Below, piece after piece: positions 17,699 through 25,987 of a stretch of 64,000 bases of DNA. Under the pieces are notes generated by a model. That model made no database searches and was not told where the DNA came from. It saw only the letters and a list, made by a program, of their open reading frames with translations. Made by a program: the position numbers and the translations under genes. Position 1 is the first letter of the stretch. Each line of letters begins with the position of its first letter. Origin of the DNA: Streptomyces sp. NBC_01264 (GTDB lineage: Bacteria > Actinomycetota > Actinomycetes > Streptomycetales > Streptomycetaceae); contig NZ_JAPEOX010000002.1 of NCBI RefSeq assembly GCF_026340675.1, positions 124,001 through 188,000 on the forward strand. Direction: 5' to 3'.

Positions 17699-18612
17699 GC
17701 ACGCTCCTCCTCGCCCTGATCGCAGGAGCAGTCATCGGCCTCGCACTCGGAGCTCTCGGCGGCGGCGGCAGCGTGCTCGCGGTCCCGGCCCTGATCTACC
17801 TGCTCGACTTCAGCCCGGCCGCCGCGACCACGGCGTCGCTGATCATCGTCACCGCCACATCCGCCACCGCTCTCTACGCCCACGCCACCTCCGGCAACGT
17901 CCGCTGGAAAACCGGCGCCCTCTTCGCAGCCGCCGGCATACTCCCCGCCATGGCGGCGGCCACCCTCGCCGCACGACTGCCCGAACAGGTGCTGACCGCC
18001 GCGTTCGCGGCCATCGCGGGCCTCGCCGCCCTGCGCATGCTCAAACCCCCCAAAGCCGAGAAGGAGTTCCGCCCGGCACAGCCGCTCCGGGCAGCCGGAG
18101 CCGGCGCGGGCCTCGGCGCGATCACCGGATTCCTGGGCGTCGGCGGCGGATTCCTCGCCGTCCCCGCCCTCGTGGGAGTCCTGGGCCTGCGCATGCGGAC
18201 AGCCGTCGGCACCAGCCTGCTCGTCATCACCGTCAACTCACTCGCCGCGCTCACCGCCCGCACCGCCACCCCCGCACCTCTGCACTGGGCGGTCATCGCA
18301 CCCTTCACCGGCTCCGCGATCCTCGGCGCCTGGGACGGGAAGCGCCTCGCCGCCAAGATCACGGACCCCACCCTGCAACGGATCTTCGCCGTCACACTGC
18401 TGGCCGTCGCGGCCTTCATGCTCACCGACGCGATCCGCTGCCCCCCCCCCCCCCCCACGGCACACCCCAAGCTCACCCGGCGCCCGCCCCCGGCCCCCGC
18501 CGCCACCCAGGAAGGACTACTCCGCCATGACCACCCGTCACACCCTCGACTCCGCCCAGGCCCGCACCCGGCTACACGAGCTCACCGTCCTCGACGTCCG
18601 CACCCCCGGTGA
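17695..18612 (+). CDS. TauE/SafE-family sulfite exporter with poly-C altered tail
   Basis: This membrane protein exports small sulfur anions such as sulfite, the product of persulfide oxidation. It has about eight membrane segments and both family glycine motifs: LGALGGGGSVLAVPAL near the N-terminus and TGFLGVGGGFLAVPALVG in the middle. The natural family ends near residue 250 (TLLAVAAFMLTDAIR). Here a run of 16 C at 18441-18456 follows, and the frame then reads about 50 Pro/Arg-rich residues out of phase through the next gene start to 18612. With 17 C the protein would stop at the TGA overlapping the next ATG; with 15 C it would fuse to the next rhodanese. Core function should survive. Confidence 0.85.
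   Translation: MSTLLLALIAGAVIGLALGALGGGGSVLAVPALIYLLDFSPAAATTASLIIVTATSATALYAHATSGNVRWKTGALFAAAGILPAMAAATLAARLPEQVLTAAFAAIAGLAALRMLKPPKAEKEFRPAQPLRAAGAGAGLGAITGFLGVGGGFLAVPALVGVLGLRMRTAVGTSLLVITVNSLAALTARTATPAPLHWAVIAPFTGSAILGAWDGKRLAAKITDPTLQRIFAVTLLAVAAFMLTDAIRCPPPPPTAHPKLTRRPPPAPAATQEGLLRHDHPSHPRLRPGPHPATRAHRPRRPHPR
18441..18456 (+). repeat. Homopolymer run of 16 C
   Basis: Sixteen consecutive C residues lie inside the 3' end of the exporter gene. Its length decides which of three frames the end of the gene uses: overlap-and-stop (14 or 17 C), in-frame fusion with the next gene (15 or 18 C), or the long out-of-frame tail seen here (16 C). Such tracts are prone to slippage in cells and to error in sequencing. 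Confidence 0.95.
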
Positions 18613-19099
18613 ATACGCCGCAGGCCACCTGCCCGGCGCCCTGAACATCCCCCTCGACCAGCTCTCACGCGCCCTGCCCGACATCCGTCACGCCGCCGAC
18701 CGCGGCGACATCCTCGTCGTCTGCGCCTCCGGAGCGCGATCTGACCGCGCCTGCACGACGCTCGCCGAGCACGGCATCAGCACCGCCACCCTCGCCGGGG
18801 GCACCGGCGCGTGGACCGCCGCCGGCCACGACCTGCACTACCCCGAGCACCCCACCCGGACCACGTGGGGCATGGAGCGCCAGGTCCGCCTGACCGCCGG
18901 CGCCCTCGTCCTTGCAGGCCTCGCGCTCGGACTGATCCACCCCGCCTTCCAGCTCATCTCCGCCGCGGTCGCCGGCGGCCTGACCTTCTCCGCCCTCACC
19001 AACACCTGCGGCATGGCAGCCGTCCTCGCCAAGCTCCCCCACAACCGCCCCCGCCAAGGGGACCTCGATGCCGCACTCGCGGCCCTCCGCAACCGCTGA
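18527..19099 (+). CDS. Rhodanese with C-terminal membrane domain (YgaP-like)
   Basis: This 190-residue protein has an N-terminal rhodanese domain (LTVLDVRTPGEYAAGHLPGA, active-site loop CASGARSD) and a C-terminal DUF2892-type pair of membrane helices (ERQVRLTAGALVLAGLALG, then AVAGGLTFSALTNTCGMA). This is the architecture of E. coli YgaP, a membrane sulfurtransferase. It may hand sulfur species to or from the adjacent exporter. The ATG at 18527 follows AGGAAGG. In the one-base-shorter poly-C state it would be fused to the exporter. Confidence 0.85.
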   Translation: MTTRHTLDSAQARTRLHELTVLDVRTPGEYAAGHLPGALNIPLDQLSRALPDIRHAADRGDILVVCASGARSDRACTTLAEHGISTATLAGGTGAWTAAGHDLHYPEHPTRTTWGMERQVRLTAGALVLAGLALGLIHPAFQLISAAVAGGLTFSALTNTCGMAAVLAKLPHNRPRQGDLDAALAALRNR

Positions 19100-19109
19100 C
19101 CCCCACATA

Positions 19110-19123
19110 TACCCCCTGGGGTA
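19110..19123. promoter_or_regulatory. CsoR/CstR-type operator 3
   Basis: TACCCCCTGGGGTA lies 37 bp upstream of the repressor gene start and differs by one base from the two palindromes at 15.85 kb. This suggests that the repressor gene has its own autoregulated promoter in addition to read-through from the operon. Confidence 0.7.
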
Positions 19124-19129
19124 CCATGA

Positions 19130-19426
<297 letters not shown>

Positions 19427-19525
19427 GAGCCTGGTGATCAAGGGTTAGCCAGTGCGAGTGGGGCCGCTCTGGCGGGTGGGTGCGGGCTGGATTCCGGATA
19501 GAGGCATCGAGAGGTTCCGGGAGCG

Positions 19526-19987
19526 ATGCGGGAGGTCTCGATGGTGTCCGTGGTGTCGTTGATGACGGCGAAGGCCGAGCTGGCGCGGGGGAAGGCCATG
19601 GAGTGGCAGGCGTTGCTGGCCGAGGCCCAGGAGCAGGTGGACTTCTGGCTGACGGAAGCGAGCGCGGAGGAGGACGCGGTGCGCCGGCTGCGCCTCGCCT
19701 TGGAGGAGCGGTTGGAACTGACGGATAAGGCGGCCGTGGTGCGTGGAGCGGTGGCGTCGTGGGAGCCGGGACGGGACGAGAGTGTGCTGCCCGGGGTGTA
19801 TCGGGCGGCGCTGGCGGTCGTGCGGGAGGTGAAGGGTCCGGTGCTGGCGCGGCAAGTGGCCGAGAAACTGGGCTGGGAGGCGACGCCGGCGCGTCAGCAG
19901 CGGGCGCGGGACGTGTGTTCCCGGCTGGCGGCCCGAGGGTGGATCGTGAAGCGAGGCGACGGGAGGTTCACCAGGCTGCCCGGCTGA
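19526..19987 (+). CDS. IS passenger: helical protein with winged-helix end
   Basis: This 153-residue protein has a long charged helix (AKAELARGKAMEWQALLAEA, then EDAVRRLRLALEERLELTD) and a C-terminal winged-helix-like region (VLARQVAEKLGWEATPARQQRARDVCSRLAARGWI, then KRGDGRFTRL). It is not a transposase family I know. It lies inside the terminal repeats of the IS5 element, converging on the transposase. It could regulate transposition or be a cargo gene; neither can be shown. Confidence 0.6.
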   Translation: MREVSMVSVVSLMTAKAELARGKAMEWQALLAEAQEQVDFWLTEASAEEDAVRRLRLALEERLELTDKAAVVRGAVASWEPGRDESVLPGVYRAALAVVREVKGPVLARQVAEKLGWEATPARQQRARDVCSRLAARGWIVKRGDGRFTRLPG

Positions 19988-20945
19988 CCCGCCGGGCAGG
20001 GGCGTCGGCACGGCCGGCCAGTCGGCGGCTCATCGCGATGCCCACCGCGAGCAGGACGAAGGCGGCGTGGTGGTCCAGGCGGCGTTCGTAGTCGCGCACG
20101 CAGCGACGCCGCCGAGTGATCCACGCCAGCGTGCGTTCCACGACCCACCGCTTGGGGATGACCTTGAAACCCTGCGCCTTGCGGCGGCCGGGGTGCACAG
20201 GGATCTCCAAGTCCAAACCGAGGTGCCGGCGGGCCCAGGGCACGAGTTCGCCGTCGTAGACGTGGTCCGCCCAGACCTTGGTGACCTGGGAGAAGAGCAG
20301 CCGCAGACGGTCGAAGAGGGCCATGGCCGCGGTGCGGTCGTTCACGTCGGCGGCGGTGACGGCCACCAGCAGGACCAGGCCGAGGGTGTCGACGACGATG
20401 TGCCGCTTGCGCCCGTTGACCTGCTTGCCGCCGTCGAACCCACGGCTCGCGGCACCCACCGTCTCGGCCGCCTTGAGCGACTGCGCGTCGATGATCGCGG
20501 CCGTCGGCTGTTCGGCACGGCCCTCGCGGCGGCGGATCTCCTTCACCAGCAAGGAGTGGATCATGGCGAACACGCCCTGGCGTACCCAGCGGCGGAAGAA
20601 GTCGAAGACCTTGCGCGGCGGCGGGAACGGCTCGGGCAGCGAACGCCACTTTCCCCCGTTGTCCGCGAGATAGCGCAGCGCGTCCAACATTCGCCGGTGG
20701 CAATACTCCTCCGGCCGGCCCCCGCGCCCCTCCAGCCACGGCGGCGGCGGGATGGCCGCGCGCACCTCGTCCCACTCGGCCTCGGTCATATCCGTCTCGA
20801 AGGCCCGCTCGTGCACCGGCGCCCCGGACGGCACGTTCCCGAACCGGCACGGCAGACACCTGCACGCGGGGCGGGTGAAGCTGTCTGCGGGCACGGCAAG
20901 TTGGTACAACTGCGGCACGGGGTCCTCCGGGGTTGTTCGTGGCAA
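19968..20945 (-). CDS. IS5-family transposase
   Basis: This 325-residue DDE transposase has an N-terminal insertion-element domain (DMTEAEWDEVRAAIPPPPW, RYLADNGGKWRSLPEPFPP) and the catalytic residues in AIIDAQSLKAA (first Asp), KVWADHVYDG (second Asp) and WVVERTLAWITRRRR (Glu). The first 50 residues with two Cys are unusual, and the true start may be an internal Met near DMTEAEWDE. The length and motifs are complete. Confidence 0.9.
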   Translation of the reverse strand: MPRTTPEDPVPQLYQLAVPADSFTRPACRCLPCRFGNVPSGAPVHERAFETDMTEAEWDEVRAAIPPPPWLEGRGGRPEEYCHRRMLDALRYLADNGGKWRSLPEPFPPPRKVFDFFRRWVRQGVFAMIHSLLVKEIRRREGRAEQPTAAIIDAQSLKAAETVGAASRGFDGGKQVNGRKRHIVVDTLGLVLLVAVTAADVNDRTAAMALFDRLRLLFSQVTKVWADHVYDGELVPWARRHLGLDLEIPVHPGRRKAQGFKVIPKRWVVERTLAWITRRRRCVRDYERRLDHHAAFVLLAVGIAMSRRLAGRADAPARRVSRAAW

Positions 20946-21034
20946 CGAAAAACTCTCCAGAGGGCCCCTGTTCTCATGCCCACCGAGCCCCAGAAACGAC
21001 CCCTCGAACTCCAGAGCCCATGATCACCAGCCTC

Positions 21035-21181
21035 TGAGGGCCATCCGGAAGACGGCCTGACCGCCCGAGCGGGCCAGGCCGTGCGCCATCTCGTGCACCA
21101 GTTCGCGCCCGTCGGGCCCGACACACTCCGCCCGGACCGCTTCGGCCAGTGTCCTGTGCCGTCGATTCCTAATGCGGTCTG
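21035..21181 (-). pseudogene. Fragment of an unknown minus-strand gene
   Basis: A minus-strand frame reads RTLAEAVRAECVGPDGRELV and then HEMAHGLARSGGQAVFRMAL before running into the TGA duplication of the IS5 element. The composition and codon pattern are coding-like, but both ends are lost (IS110 upstream, IS5 downstream). I do not recognise the family. It originally converged on the repressor gene. Confidence 0.4.
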
Positions 21182-22372
21182 TCAAGCCGCGAGGGCGGTC
21201 GGCGGCGCGAGCTCGTAGCACCGTCCGTCGCGGAGGAGGGCCCAGAGGACGTTGACGCGGCGGCGAGCGAGGGCAAGGACGGCTTGGGTGTGACGCTTGC
21301 CCTCGGCTCGTTTGCGGTCGTAGAACCGGCGGGATTCCTCGGACCGTCGGATGCTGAACAGCGCGGAGGTGTAGAGCACGCGCTGGAGCCGTCGGTTGTA
21401 TCGCTGCGGGCGCCGCAGGTTGCCGCTGATCTTGCCCGAGTCGCGCGGGACCGGGGCGACGCCGCCGAAGGCGGCGAGGCGGTCAGGGGTGCCGAAGACG
21501 GTCATGTCGCCGCCGGTGGCGGCCACGAACTCGGCGCCGAGGATGGTGCCCAGTCCGGGCATGCTGGTGATCACGTCGAAGTGGCGGTGGTCGCGAAATC
21601 GGGCCTCGATGAGCTTGTCGAGCTCGGCGACCTGCTCGTTGAGGGCCATCACCTCCTTCACGAGCGTGTGCACCATCTGGGCGGTCAACTTCTCCCCGGG
21701 CAGGCTGGTGTGCTGACGTTCGGCAGCCGCGACCGCGGCCTCGGCGAGCTGGTCAGCGCGGAGAACCTTGCGGTTCCGCAGCCAGGTCTCCAGGCGTTTG
21801 GCGCCGAGCCGGCGGATGGCCGCAGGGGTCTGGTAACCGGTCAGCAGGGTCAGCGGGCCCTTGTTCGTGAGGTCCAAGGCCCGCTCCAGGCCCGGGAAGA
21901 TTCCGGAGAGCTGGGCCCTCAGCCGGTTGACGGTGCGGGTGCGATCGGCGACGAGATCCATGCGGCGACCGGTGAGGATCTTGAGGTCGATGACGGTTTC
22001 GTCGCTGGCGCGTAAGGGGTTCAGATCCCGCCTGATACGGACCTGGTCGGCGATGACCGCGGCGTCCTTGGCGTCGGTTTTGCCCTCGCCTCGATAGCTC
22101 TCTGAGGCGCGGTGGATGGCCCGGCCGGAGATGTAGTTCACCGGCTGGTCGTGGTTGAGGAGGATGCCGATGGCCAGGGCAGCTCCGCCGTCGGCCAGGT
22201 CGATGCCCCAGGTCACCTCGTCGCCCAGGGCCAAGACGTCGATGAGGAGTTCGAGCAGTTCCGGCTCGTCGTTGGCGACTCGCCGGGACAGCAGCCGACG
22301 GCCGCTCTCGTCGATCGCGACGCAGTGATGGTGGGTCTTGCCTGCGTCGATGCCGGCCCAGATCGCGGCCAT
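21182..22372 (-). CDS. IS110-family transposase (first)
   Basis: This 396-residue protein has an N-terminal DEDD (RuvC-like) domain starting AAIWAGIDAGKTHHHCVAID with GKTDAKDAAVIADQ as the later acidic motif. The C-terminal Tnp_IS116/IS110 domain has the conserved Ser region (TSMPGLGTILGAEFVAATG, LAAFGGVAPVPRDSGKISG). IS110 enzymes are RNA-guided recombinases without terminal inverted repeats. The gene is full length. A C-terminal fragment of a related gene lies at 39755-39935. Confidence 0.92.
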   Translation of the reverse strand: MAAIWAGIDAGKTHHHCVAIDESGRRLLSRRVANDEPELLELLIDVLALGDEVTWGIDLADGGAALAIGILLNHDQPVNYISGRAIHRASESYRGEGKTDAKDAAVIADQVRIRRDLNPLRASDETVIDLKILTGRRMDLVADRTRTVNRLRAQLSGIFPGLERALDLTNKGPLTLLTGYQTPAAIRRLGAKRLETWLRNRKVLRADQLAEAAVAAAERQHTSLPGEKLTAQMVHTLVKEVMALNEQVAELDKLIEARFRDHRHFDVITSMPGLGTILGAEFVAATGGDMTVFGTPDRLAAFGGVAPVPRDSGKISGNLRRPQRYNRRLQRVLYTSALFSIRRSEESRRFYDRKRAEGKRHTQAVLALARRRVNVLWALLRDGRCYELAPPTALAA

Positions 22373-22906
22373 GGTGCCTCCGTGCGGTGGGTGTGCTGAT
22401 GCCTCCCGACGGACGACCTCGCTGTCGATTCCCTAATCCCTTGTTAAGGGCGGTGCTGGAGGAGATCGAGTTCCTCGGGCCTGTTCGAGTGCAGGCTTGC
22501 GACATCTTTCGATTCCCGGGCAGCAGGAAGCCTCTCCGTAGATCGGTGCGCATGCCTGCACTGAAGTGCGGCTGATAGTGCCCGCGGATGCCGGACGGAC
22601 GCCTGGACATCACCTGGCCCCGCGCCCATATGTAGAGCGGCGACGTCCGGCACCTCCAGGCGTCAACACCCAACTCTTCATCACTCGTTGGTGTTGGTGG
22701 TGCGAGCCCGCGCCATGGTGACCTCTTGCGAAGCCCGAGCTGTTCAGAGCTCCCGTTTAGACCGAGGCCCGTGGGGTGAGCTGGTGCCACGAACAGCTAC
22801 TGAGGTGGCGGACCAGCCGAGCCGGCTGAGTCCTGGGATTAGGTCGCTGCGTGGTTCCGCATGAGCTCGTGACCAGCCCAAATAGACAGAATCACTGGGA
22901 GGGGCC
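22373..22906. other. Non-coding region between divergent IS110 genes
   Basis: No protein gene is evident in 534 bp. In IS110 elements the non-coding end next to the transposase start carries the bridge RNA that specifies target and donor, so this region may hold such RNA for one or both elements. Inverted repeats are seen: GTGCAGGC near 22490 pairs with GCCTGCAC near 22555, and further pairings are listed separately. Confidence 0.45.
22589..22664. ncRNA. Candidate structured RNA (IS110 bridge RNA part)
   Basis: Two pairs of perfect complements interleave: TGCCGGAC (22589) with GTCCGGCA (22645), and GACGCCTGGA (22598) with TCCAGGCGTC (22655). The order A-B-A'-B' cannot form one simple hairpin and implies alternative or pseudoknotted pairing. 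The site lies upstream of the minus-strand IS110 gene, where a bridge RNA is expected. The assignment is inference. Confidence 0.35.
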
Positions 22907-24135
22907 TTGATCTACTGCGGCATCGACTGGGCGGAGAAGACACACGACGTCGCCCTGGTTGACGACAGCGGCCAGCTGCTGGCCAAACGGCACATCACCG
23001 ACGACACCGCCGGCTACCGGATCCTGCTGGACCTGCTCGCCGAGTACGGCGACAGCCAGGAGGCCCCGATCCCGGTCGCGATCGAGACCTCCCGCGGCCT
23101 ACTGGTAGCCGTGCTCAGGACCGGCAGGAGGCAGGTCTTCGCGATCAACCCGATGGCCGCCGCCCGATACCGCGATCGGCATTCCGTCTCGCGCAAAAAG
23201 TCCGACCCTGGCGACGCCCTGGTCCTGGCGAACATCCTCCGCACCGACATGCACGCCCACCGGCCTCTGCCCCAGGACAGCGACCTGGGCCGTGCCATCG
23301 CCGTGCTCGCACGAGCCCAGCAGGACGCCACCTGGAATCGTCAGCAGATCTCCAACCAGCTCAGGTCCCTCTTACGCGAGTACTACCCCTCAGCCCTCGC
23401 AGCCTTCGACCCTTGGCGCAACGGCCTCTGCCGGCCCGAGGCCCACGAGCTCCTCAAAGCCGCCCCGACACCGGCCAAGGCCGCACGGCTGACCCGCACG
23501 CAGCTTCAGGCCGCACTCAAGCGGGCTGGCCGCCAGCGCGGCATCGACGCCGAGGCCGAGCGGCTCCGGGAAGTCTTCCGCGCCGACTGGGCCCACCAGC
23601 CACCACTGGTCGAGGACGCGCTCGGCAGGCAGATGCTCGCCCTCCTAGTCCAGCTGGAAGCCGCCTGCAAGGCCGCAGACGACCTCGCGAAGGCGGTGGA
23701 GGAGACGTTCCCTCAACACCCCGACGCTGAGATCATCCTCAGCTTCCCCGGCCTCGGCACCCAGCTCGGGGCCCGGGTGCTCGCCGAGATCGGCGACGAC
23801 CGCAAGCGGTTCGCTGACGCCCGCGGCCTGAAGGCATACGCCGGCGCCTCACCCATCACCAGAGCCTCGGGGAAGAAGTCCAGCATCACCCGCCGATGGG
23901 TCAAAAACGACCGCCTCAACCACGCCGGATACCTCTGGGCCTTCGCCGCCATCACCGCGTCACCCGGCGCCAAACCCACTACCGCCGACGCCGCGACGCC
24001 CACGGAGACTGGCACGCCGCCGCCCAGCGCAACCTCTTCAACCGCATGATCGGCCAGCTCCACCACTGCCTACAAAACCACCGTCTGTTCGATGAACACA
24101 CCGCCTACCCGACCGAACTCGCCGCCGCCGCTTGA
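22907..24135 (+). pseudogene. IS110-family transposase (second), 3' frameshift
   Basis: The protein starts IYCGIDWAEKTHDVALVDD (DEDD domain) and continues with SDPGDALVLANILRTD and the C-terminal PGLGTQLGARVLAEIGDD, AYAGASPITRASGKK. Near 23975 the frame shifts, and the expected end HYRRRRDAHGDWHAAAQRNL and FNRMIGQLHHCL continues in another frame to 24135. As written the protein would end at 24049 with a wrong tail. The core is intact, but the C-terminal helix that follows the catalytic Ser domain is lost. It is only distantly related to the first IS110 gene. Confidence 0.8.
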
Positions 24136-24369
24136 CGAGATACACGCCTGAGGTGTCTACGGAGCGATCATTCGCAATTCCTAATTGGCAGCCGAGTCGT
24201 CGTGGGGCGTCGGGCGGCCAATCGATGGAAGCCACAGGCGGCAGAACATTGAAAGCCACACCCGACGCCCCTGGGTGGGCCAACCATACGAAGGGCTCGC
24301 CCGGTCCCGCAGAACAACGTAGGGAACATTGATCGACGCGAGTTCGTGCCATCGAGGGTTAAGCACGCT
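24136..24369. other. Spacer between IS110 and IS3
   Basis: No gene is recognised. The sequence probably includes the right end of the IS110 element. It ends at the GCT target site of the following IS3 element. Confidence 0.4.
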
Positions 24370-24424
24370 TGAGGTGCCCCGAAGTTCTCGGACAGGGGCC
24401 CAATAGGGTTGTCCTGTCAAGGGA

Positions 24425-24730
24425 ATGAGGAAGCACGAAGTGGCACCGCCCAGCAAGTACACCCCGGAGTTCCGCGAGGAAGCAGTCCAGATCGCGCTCC
24501 GCTCCAGCAAGACCGTCTCGGAGACAGCCCGAGAGCTTGAATTGAACCCGGAGACACTCCGGGGCTGGGTGAAAAAGTTCCAGAAACGGCGTGAGCCGGC
24601 CGCTGACGCTGAGCTGACGGTGAGTGAACGCGCCCGGTTGAAGGAACTCGAACGCCGCATTCGCGAAGTCGAGATGGAGAACGCCTTCCTGAAAAAATGC
24701 GCGGCGTACTTCGCGAAGGATCCCCGGTAG
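24425..24730 (+). CDS. IS3-family transposase OrfA
   Basis: This 101-residue HTH protein (EFREEAVQIALRSSKTVSETARELELNPETLRGWV in parts) has a C-terminal leucine zipper (ARLKELERRIREVEMENAFL). The six-A run at 24692-24697, read in frame as AAA AAA TGC, is a classical -1 slippery site and lies exactly where orfB opens in the -1 frame. OrfA alone acts as a regulator and the fusion as transposase in this family. Confidence 0.9.
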   Translation: MRKHEVAPPSKYTPEFREEAVQIALRSSKTVSETARELELNPETLRGWVKKFQKRREPAADAELTVSERARLKELERRIREVEMENAFLKKCAAYFAKDPR

Positions 24731-25620
24731 CACGCAAGTACGAGTTCATCGAAACGATGCGACTCGACACCGCGGAGTACGTATTTTCTGTCGAGTTCAT
24801 GTGTGAGCGGCTCGACGTGTCCAAGTCCGGCTACTACGACTGGCGACGCCGTCCTGATTCTGCGACGGCTCAGCGGCGCGAGGAATTGAAACTGCTCGTC
24901 AAGAAAGCCTTCGAGGTGTCCGACAGTACGTACGGATACCGGCGCATCCGCGCCCAGCTGGCGCGCTGGGGGCACGCCGCCGGCCTGGAGCTCGTGCGCC
25001 AGCTCATGCGTGAACTGGGCCTGATGCCCTGCCAGCCCCGCCCGAAGCGGTTCAGCCTGACCCAGGCTGCGGCGGGCGCAGTGCCCGACCTCGTCGGCCG
25101 GAACTTCACCGCCGACACCCCGGGTGAAAAGCTCGTCGGAGACATAACCTACATTCCGACTGGCGAGGGCTGGCTTTATCTCGCGACGGTCATCGACTGC
25201 TGCACGAAGGAAGTCATCGGGTATGCGATGGACGACCACTACCAGACGCCTTTGATATCCCGGGCCATACGCAACGCAGCCCGCAACAGGAAGCTCACCA
25301 AGGGGGCAATTTTTCACTCCGATCGCGGAAGTAACTATATGTCAGCCGAGTTCGGGAAGGCGCTGAACCGGCTCGGCCTCCGCAGATCGTCTGGGCGCAC
25401 CGGGATCTGTTTCGACAACGCGATGGCCGAATCGTTCTTCGGAACTCTGAAGAACGAGCGTGTCTCACGTGTGACTTACCTGACCCTCGAGGCCGCCCGG
25501 CAGGACATCACTCGCTACATCGAATTCTGGTACAATCGCAAACGCCTTCACTCGGCTGTCGGTTACCGGCCTCCGCAGGAAGTCCACGCCGAGTATGCAA
25601 GGTTGCGAATAGCCGCGTGA
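24697..25620 (+). CDS. IS3-family transposase OrfB
   Basis: This 307-residue DDE integrase has YGYRRIRAQLARWGHAAGLE, then VGDITYIPTGEGW, HSDRGSNYMSAEF and ENAMAESFF-type core motifs (here FDNAMAESFFGTLKNE). The frame overlaps orfA by 34 bp in the -1 phase. A fused OrfAB made by slippage at the A6 run is the likely active enzyme. All three catalytic residues are present. Confidence 0.92.
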   Translation: MRGVLREGSPVARKYEFIETMRLDTAEYVFSVEFMCERLDVSKSGYYDWRRRPDSATAQRREELKLLVKKAFEVSDSTYGYRRIRAQLARWGHAAGLELVRQLMRELGLMPCQPRPKRFSLTQAAAGAVPDLVGRNFTADTPGEKLVGDITYIPTGEGWLYLATVIDCCTKEVIGYAMDDHYQTPLISRAIRNAARNRKLTKGAIFHSDRGSNYMSAEFGKALNRLGLRRSSGRTGICFDNAMAESFFGTLKNERVSRVTYLTLEAARQDITRYIEFWYNRKRLHSAVGYRPPQEVHAEYARLRIAA

Positions 25621-25663
25621 AATGAACGGTCAGATCCCTGTCCGAAAAACGCGAGGCCCCTCA

Positions 25664-25987
25664 GCTGGCCAGAGGGGTTCGATCGCTGGGGCGCGGCCTG
25701 ACGGGGTGTACGGCCCAGGGGTGCACCACACCGGTACGGACGTGACCAGGGGCCTCGCCGCGCGCGCTCCCGCTTGGAGGCGTGCGCAGGGTGGATATCG
25801 GCGGGATACGAGCATCCGAAGCCTGTGGAACTCTCGCCCCGGTGTCGGGCTTCGCGAGCGTGGGTTTCGGCCAAGAAGACCGGGTCTGCGCGCCAAATCA
25901 TTGCCCGGTGTATGCAAATGGTAGCGGTGAGTGACGACACTCTGTAAAGATCGATTACGGCACGCCACCCCGATGAAGGGCTGACCT
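25664..25987. other. No gene seen in 324 bp
   Basis: This spacer between the IS3 right end and the hypothetical gene at 25988 shows no coding frame of quality. The promoter of the downstream gene is presumably in its last 100 bp, where A/T content rises. Confidence 0.45.

Larger units (their letters stand above)
19427..21034. mobile_element. IS5-family element with passenger gene
   Basis: The ends are GAGCCTGGTGATCA (left) and GAGGCTGGTGATCA (right, read inward). A three-base direct repeat TGA flanks the element at 19424-19426 and 21035-21037. The left TGA is also the stop codon of the repressor gene. The 1608-bp element holds a plus-strand passenger gene and a minus-strand transposase that overlap tail to tail by 20 bp. 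Confidence 0.85.
24370..25663 (+). mobile_element. IS3-family element (first type), complete copy
   Basis: The ends are TGAGGTGCCCCGAAGTTCTC (left) and TGAGGGGCCTCGCGTTTTTC (right, read inward), both followed by GGACAGGG. Three-base repeats GCT flank it (24367-24369 and 25664-25666). The element is 1294 bp long; its right 670 bp match window positions 1-670. Confidence 0.93.

Noticed and set aside
18441..18456. Assembly artefact
   Set aside because: Not excluded, but the flanking frames fit exactly two alternative functional readings (overlap stop or fusion), so it is kept as a finding with resequencing as the test.
21753..22790. 345-codon minus-strand frame overlapping the IS110 gene
   Set aside because: It is out of phase with the conserved transposase frame and its upstream part shows no motifs; the gap is better explained as non-coding IS110 sequence.
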